Source of the DNA: Nitrospira sp. UW-LDO-01
GTDB lineage: Bacteria; Nitrospirota; Nitrospiria; Nitrospirales; Nitrospiraceae
Direction of reading: 5' to 3'
DNA: 36,061 nt
Assembly: GCA_002254365.1 (NCBI GenBank)
Contig: NIUT01000174.1
Coordinates: 11,058 to 47,118, forward strand
A program made the position numbers and the translations under genes. The notes beneath the pieces are model-generated. The model saw only the letters and a program-made list of their open reading frames with translations. It did no database searches and was not told the origin of the DNA. Below, piece after piece: positions 5,976 through 13,991 of this stretch; within the stretch, counting starts at the first letter, position 1, and the number at the start of each line of letters is the position of its first letter.

Positions 5976-8775
5976 TCTCGACGGGCCGCACCTCCACCGG
6001 CTGGCAATGAGTGAACTCTTCACGCATCTGGGAACCAGAGAAGGCGGCTTGTCGACTGAAGAGGCGCAACAGCGGCTCAGTGAGTATGGCCCCAATGTTC
6101 TCAAGGAACCTGGGCACTATTCATTGATTCGAAGGTTCCTCCACCAGTTCACCCACTTCCTGGCCATTTTGCTCTGGATCGCTGCTGCCCTCGCGTTCAC
6201 GGCAGAATTCATGAAGCCCGGCGAAGGGATGGCCACGCTCGGTTGGGCAATCCTCGGCGTGATCGTCATCAACGCCATCTTTGCCTTCTTTCAGCAATAC
6301 AAGGCGGAACGCGCGGTGCATGCCCTCCATCGCCTCCTCCCTGCCAGAGCGTGGGTGCTACGAAGCAACCAACCTACTGACGTGTCGCGGAGCGAAATTG
6401 TGCCGGGTGACATGCTCCTGATTGAGGAAGGAGAACAGATTCCTGCCGACGCCAGGCTCGTCGAAGCGACCGACATGCGGGTCGACCTGTCCTCTCTCAC
6501 AGGCGAATCCCGACCGAAGCGGCGAACAGCGGAGCCGGTGGCTGATGGACATCTCCTGGACATTCCCAATCTCGTCTTCGCCGGCACCCCCGTGCTCTCC
6601 GGCAGAGGTCGTGCAGTGGTGTTCGCCACGGGCATGCAGACGGAATTCGGCAAGATCGCCCGCCTCTCCACTGGAGTGGAGACAGGCCTTAGCCCTCTTC
6701 AGAAAGAAATTGTGAAGGTCACCCACGTGGTCGCGCTACTGTCGCTCGCGATGGGTGGAACCTTTTTCGCCATCGGCATCTCCATGGGCTTGGGTTTCTG
6801 GATCAGCGCGATCTTTGGAATCGGCATCATCGTGGCAAACGTGCCGGAAGGACTGCTGCCCACGGTGACGCTGGCCTTGGCCCTGGGCAGCCAGCGCATG
6901 GCCAAACGCCACGCGCTCATTAAGCAGCTGACATCCGTGGAAACCTTGGGCTGCACCACCGTGATTTGCACGGATAAGACGGGGACACTGACCGAGAACC
7001 GGATGCGCGTGGCTCGTTTCTACATGGACCATCTCGAAATCGAGGTGCAGGAAAGCTGTTTGGTGATCGCCGGACGCGTGACCAGCGCAATCGAGGCCCA
7101 GGAGTATGCGCCGCTTTTCGACGCGATCATCCATTGCCACAATGCCAAGCGCATGCGAAAAACCGGCGGCCGTCCCATCGTGACAGGAGATCCCACCGAA
7201 GTAGCCCTAGTCGAATTCGCACTGGGGCACGGACTTCTCCACCATGACCCGTTGCCCCGGATGGGCGAGCTCCCGTTCGACGCGGACCGGAAACGCATGA
7301 CCACCCTCCATTGGCGTGAAGGCCAACTCGTGGCTTTCGTGAAGGGAGCGCCCGAATCGCTGATGCCCCTCTGCAATCAGATTCGCCACCAGGGTGTTCG
7401 CTCACCGATGAGTCAGGAAGATGGCCAGCGGATCATGGCACAAAGCCGTACCTTTGCGCAGCAAGCCTATCGCGTCCTGGCTGTGGCCATGCGTGACATT
7501 GAGCAAGGTGTCGAGAAGCTGGACATTGAGCAGGTGGAACAGAATCTGACCTTCCTCGGCTTGGTCGCCATGATGGACCCGCCGCGCCACGAAGTGCCAG
7601 AAGCCATCGCTCGCTGCCGCCAAGCCGGCATCCGCGCCATCATGATCACCGGCGACCATCCCCTCACGGCTCTGGCCATCGCCCGCCAGATCGGGCTGGC
7701 GCCGAAAGAGACTCCCGCCGAGCCGGACGGATACTGTCCCGTCATCGAAGGGCACCAGGTCGAAACGATGAGCGACGACGCGCTACGCCGGCTCCTCACA
7801 CCCACCAATCCCGGCGAGCCCGAACCGGTCTTTGCGCGTATGGCACCTCGGCACAAGATGCGGATCGTATCCACACTCAAAGGGATGGGCGAGGTGGTCG
7901 CAGTCACCGGTGACGGTGTCAACGACGCCCCGGCCATCAAGAAAGCCGATATTGGTATTGCGATGGGTATCGCCGGAAGCGACGTGGCGAAAGAAACGGC
8001 TGACATGATTTTGCTCGACGACAACTTTGCCACCATCGTCAACGCCATTGAAGAAGGTCGTGCCGTCTACGCCAACATCCGAAAATTTTCCACGTACGTG
8101 CTGGCAAGCAATGTGCCTGAAATCGTACCTTATCTGGCATTTGGCTTGTTCGGGATTCCACTCGCCCTCACGGTCCCGCAAATCCTGGCAGTGGATCTAG
8201 GGACCGACATGGTTCCAGCCTTGGCGCTGGGTGCCGAAAGTCCAGACGCCGACATGATGGCAAGACCGCCGCGCCCGCGCACGGAACGGTTGATGAATCT
8301 TCCGCTCCTCCTGCGCGCCTATGTCTTTTTGGGCATGATTGAAGCAGGGGTTGCCATGGGTTCATTCTTTTTATTGCTCCTGACACAGGGGTGGACCTGG
8401 GGCATGCCGCTCGAGTGGTCCGACCCGCTCTACAAGCAGGCGACCACCGCCACCTTCGCCGCTATCGTCGTCGCCCAGGTGGCAAACGTGTTTGCCTGCC
8501 GCTCCGATCATCTCTCGGCAACCCGACTCGGCTGGTTCAGCAACCCACTCATCCTATGGGGCATCGTCATGGAACTGACCATCCTTGCGCTCATTACCTA
8601 TACACCGATTGGAAACGAGATCTTCGGAACCAGTCCCTTGCCTCTCTGGTTCTTCGGACCTTTGGTACTCGGAGCTCTGACACTCTTGCTGGCTGAAGAA
8701 GGCCGGAAGTTCCTCATAAACCGGCATCATCGCAGTCCAAATTCCAGAGCGACTCAGATCGTGAGCCCATCATGA
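5968..8775 (+). CDS. P-type ATPase, type II with Na,K-ATPase-like (IIC) ion-site residues
   Basis: This 935-residue membrane cation pump starts at a GTG overlapping the usp stop. It has an N-terminal cation-ATPase domain, TGES (178-181), the phosphorylated Asp in DKTGT (D336), and TGDGVND (647-653). The transport helices resemble animal Na,K-ATPase rather than SERCA. M4 is ANVPEGLLPTVT (E294), M5 is ASNVPEIVP (S714, N715, E718), and M6 is AVDLGTDMVPALAL (D743, D747). The Ser before Asn in M5 is the Na,K-type residue; gastric H,K pumps have Lys there. No beta-subunit is encoded nearby. The transported ion (Na+, K+ or H+) is inferred from these residues only. The stop overlaps the adaptor's start by 4 bases. 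Confidence 0.93.
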   Translation: MPDLDGPHLHRLAMSELFTHLGTREGGLSTEEAQQRLSEYGPNVLKEPGHYSLIRRFLHQFTHFLAILLWIAAALAFTAEFMKPGEGMATLGWAILGVIVINAIFAFFQQYKAERAVHALHRLLPARAWVLRSNQPTDVSRSEIVPGDMLLIEEGEQIPADARLVEATDMRVDLSSLTGESRPKRRTAEPVADGHLLDIPNLVFAGTPVLSGRGRAVVFATGMQTEFGKIARLSTGVETGLSPLQKEIVKVTHVVALLSLAMGGTFFAIGISMGLGFWISAIFGIGIIVANVPEGLLPTVTLALALGSQRMAKRHALIKQLTSVETLGCTTVICTDKTGTLTENRMRVARFYMDHLEIEVQESCLVIAGRVTSAIEAQEYAPLFDAIIHCHNAKRMRKTGGRPIVTGDPTEVALVEFALGHGLLHHDPLPRMGELPFDADRKRMTTLHWREGQLVAFVKGAPESLMPLCNQIRHQGVRSPMSQEDGQRIMAQSRTFAQQAYRVLAVAMRDIEQGVEKLDIEQVEQNLTFLGLVAMMDPPRHEVPEAIARCRQAGIRAIMITGDHPLTALAIARQIGLAPKETPAEPDGYCPVIEGHQVETMSDDALRRLLTPTNPGEPEPVFARMAPRHKMRIVSTLKGMGEVVAVTGDGVNDAPAIKKADIGIAMGIAGSDVAKETADMILLDDNFATIVNAIEEGRAVYANIRKFSTYVLASNVPEIVPYLAFGLFGIPLALTVPQILAVDLGTDMVPALALGAESPDADMMARPPRPRTERLMNLPLLLRAYVFLGMIEAGVAMGSFFLLLLTQGWTWGMPLEWSDPLYKQATTATFAAIVVAQVANVFACRSDHLSATRLGWFSNPLILWGIVMELTILALITYTPIGNEIFGTSPLPLWFFGPLVLGALTLLLAEEGRKFLINRHHRSPNSRATQIVSPS

Positions 8776-10103
8776 CCACTGATCCACAAAAACCCACTCG
8801 CCATGTGCCTGTTGATGAAATCATTTCTCATCACGAGGCCTCGACACCAGAGTGGCAACATTCCGACCCGTCCGTTGCTCTGAAATCGATGGCTACAATT
8901 GTCCCGCTTCCCGGCCAACCAAGTCGCTCCCGTCTCCCCTGGCTGATCAGCATCGTGATAGTCATAGCCGTTGGCGGAGGGGGCATGTGGTACTGGTGGA
9001 CCTCCGGCGCCCCTCCTATTCACTACAAGACAGCCCTGGTTGATCGTGGACCGATCACAGCGATCGTGACCGCAACCGGCACGATCAATCCGGTCGTCTC
9101 GGTGCAAGTCGGTAGCCAGGTCTCCGGGAAAGTTGCCCAACTGTTTGCCGATTTCAACTCCAAGGTGGCAAGGGGACAGATCTTGGCACAGATCGATCAA
9201 AAGCCGTTCAAGGCCCGTTTAAGTCAAGCTCGTGCCGCCGTCAAGAGCGCCAGAGGCAACCTTGCCAGGGCCAAAGTATTGGCGATACAACGCAAGCGTG
9301 AGTTTGATCGTATGGCAGCACTGCGGCCACAGGCATTCGTCTCGCAGGCAGACGTAGACCTTGCCGAGACCAACTACAGGGATGCCTCAGCCAACGTGGA
9401 GGTTCTGCAGGCGCAACTGGATCAGGCACAGGCCGTGCTCGCTTCTGCGGAATTGGATCTTGGTTATACCACGATCTACTCACCGGTAGACGGCATCGTG
9501 GTATCCAGAAACGTGGATGTCGGGCAAACCTTGGCCGCGACCTTCCAGACACCGACTTTGTTCGTGATCGCCCAGGACTTGACCCAGATGCAGGTCAATG
9601 CCAACGTCAGCGAATCTGACGTCGGCGGTGTCAAGGAGGGAACAGAAGCGAATTTCCGCGTAGACGCCTATTCCAAACAGTTCTTCGACGGCGTGGTGAC
9701 GCAGGTGCGCAACGCACCGATCAATATTCAGAACGTCGTCACCTATGATGTGGTCATCACCGTCCGCAATCCCGAGTTGAAGTTGAAGCCAGGCATGACA
9801 GCAAACGTCACCATCGTGACCGCACGGAAAGAAAATCCGCTCCGTGTCCCAAACAGCGCTCTACGCTTCAGAATGCCCAACATGCCCACCGACAGGAAAG
9901 CTACGCGTGTCTGGGTGTTGGATCCCAATCACCAACCTCGCCAAGTGGAGGCCTCGACCGGCATCGCCGACTCTCTCTATACGGAAGTCGTGTCTGACAC
10001 CTTGCACGAGGGCGATCCCGTCATCGTCGGCATCGAGACCGAAGAAGAACAGCTTCAAAGGAAATTACCGCCCGGCTTCGAACCGGGCCGAAGTCTAAGA
10101 TGA
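8772..10103 (+). CDS. MacA/HlyD-family periplasmic adaptor subunit
   Basis: The 443-residue protein has a cytoplasmic N-terminal ~75 residues, one membrane anchor (LPWLISIVIVIAVGGGGMWYW), and then the membrane-fusion-protein core. The core has a barrel-sandwich hybrid half (VQVGSQVSGKVAQL), a long alpha-helical hairpin rich in Ala/Gln (about residues 150-235), a second lipoyl half (TTIYSPVDGIVVSRNVDVGQ) and beta-barrel domains. Adaptors of this type join an inner-membrane ABC transporter to TolC. The long N-terminal extension is unusual for MacA. Its ATG overlaps the pump's stop as ATGA, so the two are translationally coupled. Its permease partner is at 10204, but no ATP-binding gene lies between them. 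Confidence 0.9.
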   Translation: MTTDPQKPTRHVPVDEIISHHEASTPEWQHSDPSVALKSMATIVPLPGQPSRSRLPWLISIVIVIAVGGGGMWYWWTSGAPPIHYKTALVDRGPITAIVTATGTINPVVSVQVGSQVSGKVAQLFADFNSKVARGQILAQIDQKPFKARLSQARAAVKSARGNLARAKVLAIQRKREFDRMAALRPQAFVSQADVDLAETNYRDASANVEVLQAQLDQAQAVLASAELDLGYTTIYSPVDGIVVSRNVDVGQTLAATFQTPTLFVIAQDLTQMQVNANVSESDVGGVKEGTEANFRVDAYSKQFFDGVVTQVRNAPINIQNVVTYDVVITVRNPELKLKPGMTANVTIVTARKENPLRVPNSALRFRMPNMPTDRKATRVWVLDPNHQPRQVEASTGIADSLYTEVVSDTLHEGDPVIVGIETEEEQLQRKLPPGFEPGRSLR

Positions 10104-10115
10104 CGGAAAACAAGA

Positions 10116-10200
10116 AGCTATCGGCTGTCAGTATTCAGTTGTCGGCCTCGGATTGGATTCAGATTACTGAAGACTGAAAGCTGACCGCTACTAGCTAATC
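10116..10200. repeat. Inverted array of 7-base repeats between adaptor and permease
   Basis: The left arm reads as successive heptamers AGCTATC, GGCTGTC, AGTATTC, AGTTGTC. The right arm reads ACTGAAG, ACTGAAA, GCTGACC, GCTACTA, GCTAATC. The right-arm units are approximate reverse complements of the left, so the region can fold into an imperfect hairpin. It fills almost all of the 100-base gap. It resembles the short tandem heptameric repeats known from other bacteria, but its role here is unknown. A related heptamer run is inside the pump gene at 25748-25782. Confidence 0.6.
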
Positions 10201-10203
10201 ACC

Positions 10204-11436
10204 ATGTCCTTCTTTTGGCTGACCCTTCTATCGGCTTTCCGTATTCTCAAACGCAACCCGTTGAGGGCCGGCTTGACGATGCTGGGCATCATCATAGGCA
10301 TCAGCGCAGTCGTTGCCATGATCAGCCTTGGCCAGGGCGCCACCGCCTCCGTGCAGGCTGAAATTTCGAGCCTGGGCACCAATGTGCTGATTGTCATCCC
10401 AGGAGCCACGACGGTCGGAGGCGTCCGGGGTGGACTCGGCACGATTTCCACCCTAACGGTGGACGATGCGGAAGACATTGAAAAAAAGATCGCCGGCGTG
10501 ACGACGGCGATGTACGGGACACGCTCGATCCTCCAAGTGATCAGGGAGAACAAGAACTGGAGTACGGTCGTCTTTGGAACCACTCCCGTCTTCCCGGATA
10601 TCCGCAATTGGCCCATTGCAGAGGGAAACTTTTTCACACAATCAGACCTCGATTCTGCCGCCAAGGTCGCGGTCTTGGGAAAAACCGTCGCTCAGAATCT
10701 ATTTGAGCCGGGAGAAGAAGTCGTAGGAAGTGAGATCCGTATCAGGAATGTTCCGCTCCGGATCATTGGGATCCTGACATCAAAGGGCCAATCCATTACA
10801 GGGCAGGATCAAGATGATTTCGTTGTCCTTCCCTTCTCAACCGCAGAACGCAAGGTGTTTGGAACAAAATTTCTGGGAACGGTCGGCATTATTCTCGTGT
10901 CAACGGCAACCCACGACGACATTCCCGCTGCAGCGGACGATATCAAGGAGCTGTTACGGGCAAGACATCGCCTGCACACATCGGAAGAAGACGACTTCAC
11001 GATCCGGACCATGGAGGACATCGCGAGAACCATCGCCGGCACGAGCAGAACGATGATGGTGATGCTGATGAGCATTGCATCGATCTCTCTGATTGTGGGC
11101 GGAATCGGCATCATGAATATCCTCTTGGTTTCCGTCACGGAACGGACGCGGGAGATCGGCTTGCGGATGGCGGTGGGCGCAAAGCGCGCACACATCCTGC
11201 TGCAATTCCTCATGGAAGCCCTCATCATGACCGCGATCGGAGGAATACTTGGGGTTGGGACAGGAATCGGCATCGCCCGGCTGCTCACGACCATGATCGG
11301 GTGGCCGACCATCATTAATACCCAAGCGGTGCTTGCCGCGTTTCTGTTCTCGCTCGTCGTCGGATTGTTTTTCGGCCTCTACCCGGCGAATAAAGCGTCC
11401 AAGCTGAACCCAATTGAAGCGCTGCGCTATGAATAG
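10204..11436 (+). CDS. MacB/FtsX-type ABC transporter permease
   Basis: The 410-residue membrane protein has the MacB_PCD/FtsX layout. It has one N-terminal membrane helix (PLRAGLTMLGIIIGISAVVAMISLG), a large periplasmic domain (about 45-280), and then three C-terminal helices starting near MMVMLMSIASISLIVGGIGIMNILLVSV and ending ...SKLNPIEALRYE. Such permeases drive a MacA-type adaptor by mechanotransmission and need a separate ATPase domain when, as here, the N-terminal nucleotide-binding domain of MacB is absent. No ATPase gene is adjacent. The gene overlaps the start of the MgtA-like pump by 8 bases, placing all five genes in one operon. The substrate is unknown. Confidence 0.92.
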   Translation: MSFFWLTLLSAFRILKRNPLRAGLTMLGIIIGISAVVAMISLGQGATASVQAEISSLGTNVLIVIPGATTVGGVRGGLGTISTLTVDDAEDIEKKIAGVTTAMYGTRSILQVIRENKNWSTVVFGTTPVFPDIRNWPIAEGNFFTQSDLDSAAKVAVLGKTVAQNLFEPGEEVVGSEIRIRNVPLRIIGILTSKGQSITGQDQDDFVVLPFSTAERKVFGTKFLGTVGIILVSTATHDDIPAAADDIKELLRARHRLHTSEEDDFTIRTMEDIARTIAGTSRTMMVMLMSIASISLIVGGIGIMNILLVSVTERTREIGLRMAVGAKRAHILLQFLMEALIMTAIGGILGVGTGIGIARLLTTMIGWPTIINTQAVLAAFLFSLVVGLFFGLYPANKASKLNPIEALRYE

Positions 11437-13984
11437 TCGAGAGACAATTTTCTGGAGTCTACCGGCGGATGAACTTCTCACCCTCCTTCGATCAAGACCT
11501 GAGGGCCTTCGTCCCGACGAAACCCAAGAGCGTCAAGCCCAATACGCCTCCGCTCGGCTCAAACCACACCGAAACAGACGCGCCCTGTTCGCTTTGCTCT
11601 CGCAATTTCGTAGTCCGATTATCTTGATCCTACTGTGTGCGGCAATTATGTCTTTGTTCCTCGCGGATCGAACCGATGCGCTCATCATCCTGGCCATCAT
11701 TCTCATCAGCGCGTTGCTAGGGTTTTGGCAGGAGCACGGTGCTGCAAAGGCGGTTGCCGCATTGCTCTCACTCGTTCGAGTGAAGACCGCGGTCTGGCGA
11801 GATGGGCGACTCATCGAAGTACCGAGTGAAGAGATTGTCCCTGGCGATGTCATCAATCTCTCAGCCGGGTCCAGTATTCCCGGCGATGGGCTCGTGATTG
11901 AATCAAAAGACCTATTCGTCGATGAAGCCTTGTTGACCGGCGAAACCTATCCTGCCGAGAAGTCTGTCGCGATCGTTTCTACCGCAGCCGTATTGAGCCA
12001 ACGAACAAACACGATTTTCATGGGCACGCACGTGGTCAGCGGACATGCCAAGGCTGTGATCGTGCACGTCGGGAAGGAAACAGAGTTTGGCCGCATCGCT
12101 TCTCACGTGATGCTTCGACCTGCGGAGACAGAATTTGAACGTGGTATCAGGCGGTTCGGATATTTATTGCTTGAAGTGACGCTTCTCCTCGTATTCGCCA
12201 TCTTCGCCATCAACGTCTATCTCCATCGGCCGGTACTCGATTCGTTTCTGTTTTCCATGGCTCTCGCCGTCGGTCTCACCCCCCAACTCCTCCCGGCCAT
12301 TATCAGCGTGAATCTGGCTCATGGCGCAAAACGCATGGCCCAACAGAACGTGATCGTCAAACGCCTCGCTTCCATTGAAAATTTCGGAAGTATGAACGTC
12401 CTCTGCTCGGACAAGACCGGCACGCTCACCGAGGGCACCATGCGCTTTCATGCAGCCCTGAGCCTCGACGGCGCTGCCAGTGAGCGCGTGCTGTTTCATG
12501 GAGCCCTCAATGCCACCTACGAAACCGGCTTCATCAACCCCCTTGATGAAGCGATCCGGACGCAGTGCGTCCGCGACCTGTCGGGATACCGGAAGCTGGA
12601 CGAAGTTCCCTATGACTTTCTCCGGAAGCGCCTTTCGATTCTTGTGGCCGCCCCCACCACGCACCTGCTGATTACCAAAGGGGCCGTGGAGCCCATGCTG
12701 GCCATATGCACTCGCGCGGAACTGCCGGATGGATCGACGGTCCCCATGGAATTTTGCCTCGCGAAAATCCGTCAGCAATTTCAGGATATGAACCGCCAAG
12801 GTCTCCGCACGTTGGGTTTAGCGATTCGTGATATGGGCGAGACCCCTCACATTGACAAGGAGCAGGAAGTCGAGATGACGTTTCTTGGTCTCTTGGTCTT
12901 TGTCGATCCGGTGAAACCCGACATGGCTCAGACCATCGCAGCCTTACGGCAACTGGGCGTGTCGCTCAAGATTATCACCGGCGATCACCATCTCGTGGCC
13001 ACCCATGTCAGCGAACAGGTGGGCATGGACCACCAGCGCCTCTTGACCGGGTCGGAGCTTCGCCTGATGACCGATGAAGCGCTGAGTCAGCGGGTGAAGA
13101 ACATTGATGTGTTTGCGGAAGTGGAACCGAATCAGAAGGATCGCATCATTCTCGCCTTGAAGCAATCCGGCAACGTGGTCGGCTATATCGGCGACGGGAT
13201 CAACGATGCCCCCGCGCTCCATTCGGCAGACGTGGGCATCTCCGTGGAAAGCGCTGTGGATGTGGCAAAAGACGCGGCAGACATTGTGCTCCTCGACAAG
13301 AATCTTTCGGTTCTGATCCAAGGCGTCCGTGAAGGGCGCACAACGTTTTCGAACACGTTGAAATACGTCTTCATGGCGACCAGCGCCAACTTCGGCAATA
13401 TGTTCAGCATGGCCGGCGCCTCGCTGTTTCTGTCGTTTCTCCCGTTGCTGCCGAAGCAAATTCTTCTCGCGAACCTGCTCACCGATATTCCGGAGATGAC
13501 GATCGCGACCGATACGGTTGACCCTGAACTGATCGCCGAACCACAGCGCTGGGATATCGTCTTCATCCGCAGGTTCATGTTGACATTCGGACTCGTCAGT
13601 TCGGTATTTGACTACCTGACCTTCGGCGCACTCTTATGGATTCTTGACGCCTCACCGGAGGAGTTTCGGACAGGCTGGTTCATCGAATCCATCATTTCCG
13701 CTTCGGCTATTGTGCTGGTTATTCGCACCAGACGTCCATTCTTCTCCAGTACACCAGGACGCACCCTCACACTCGCCACCCTCGCCGTGGCTGCCGTCAC
13801 GTTACTGCTCCCCCTGCTCCCGATTGCCGCACCGCTCGGGCTGACGCCGATGCCGCTGTCATTTCTCGTACTGTTAGGAACAATCCTGGCCGGCTACGTC
13901 GTAGCCGCCGAGCTTGCAAAGCGCCACTTCTACGCCGCGCATCAGATTCCATGCAAGGGAAGAAGCGGCATAGGCAAGGTCTGA
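11429..13984 (+). CDS. P-type ATPase, MgtA-like (type IIIB)
   Basis: The 851-residue pump has LLTGET (actuator TGE motif), DKTGT (D328) and GDGINDAPAL. The M4 region AVGLTPQLLPAIISVNLAHG and the following VIVKRLASIENFGSMNVLCSDKTGTL match magnesium-importing MgtA/MgtB proteins (which have PEMLP) far better than Ca2+ pumps. The E to Q change in PQLLP and the M6 region (LLTDIPEMTIATD) differ from enterobacterial MgtA, so the ion is uncertain. I chose ATG 11429, which overlaps the permease stop; a TTG at 11414 would add five residues. It is last in the operon and converges on the glucosidase gene, with only 7 bases between the stops. Confidence 0.88.
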   Translation: MNSRETIFWSLPADELLTLLRSRPEGLRPDETQERQAQYASARLKPHRNRRALFALLSQFRSPIILILLCAAIMSLFLADRTDALIILAIILISALLGFWQEHGAAKAVAALLSLVRVKTAVWRDGRLIEVPSEEIVPGDVINLSAGSSIPGDGLVIESKDLFVDEALLTGETYPAEKSVAIVSTAAVLSQRTNTIFMGTHVVSGHAKAVIVHVGKETEFGRIASHVMLRPAETEFERGIRRFGYLLLEVTLLLVFAIFAINVYLHRPVLDSFLFSMALAVGLTPQLLPAIISVNLAHGAKRMAQQNVIVKRLASIENFGSMNVLCSDKTGTLTEGTMRFHAALSLDGAASERVLFHGALNATYETGFINPLDEAIRTQCVRDLSGYRKLDEVPYDFLRKRLSILVAAPTTHLLITKGAVEPMLAICTRAELPDGSTVPMEFCLAKIRQQFQDMNRQGLRTLGLAIRDMGETPHIDKEQEVEMTFLGLLVFVDPVKPDMAQTIAALRQLGVSLKIITGDHHLVATHVSEQVGMDHQRLLTGSELRLMTDEALSQRVKNIDVFAEVEPNQKDRIILALKQSGNVVGYIGDGINDAPALHSADVGISVESAVDVAKDAADIVLLDKNLSVLIQGVREGRTTFSNTLKYVFMATSANFGNMFSMAGASLFLSFLPLLPKQILLANLLTDIPEMTIATDTVDPELIAEPQRWDIVFIRRFMLTFGLVSSVFDYLTFGALLWILDASPEEFRTGWFIESIISASAIVLVIRTRRPFFSSTPGRTLTLATLAVAAVTLLLPLLPIAAPLGLTPMPLSFLVLLGTILAGYVVAAELAKRHFYAAHQIPCKGRSGIGKV

Positions 13985-13991
13985 TTCAGAT

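Noticed and set aside
10116-10200. CRISPR-like array
   Set aside because: Units are 7 bases and inverted, with no spacers. They are short tandem heptamers, not CRISPR repeats.
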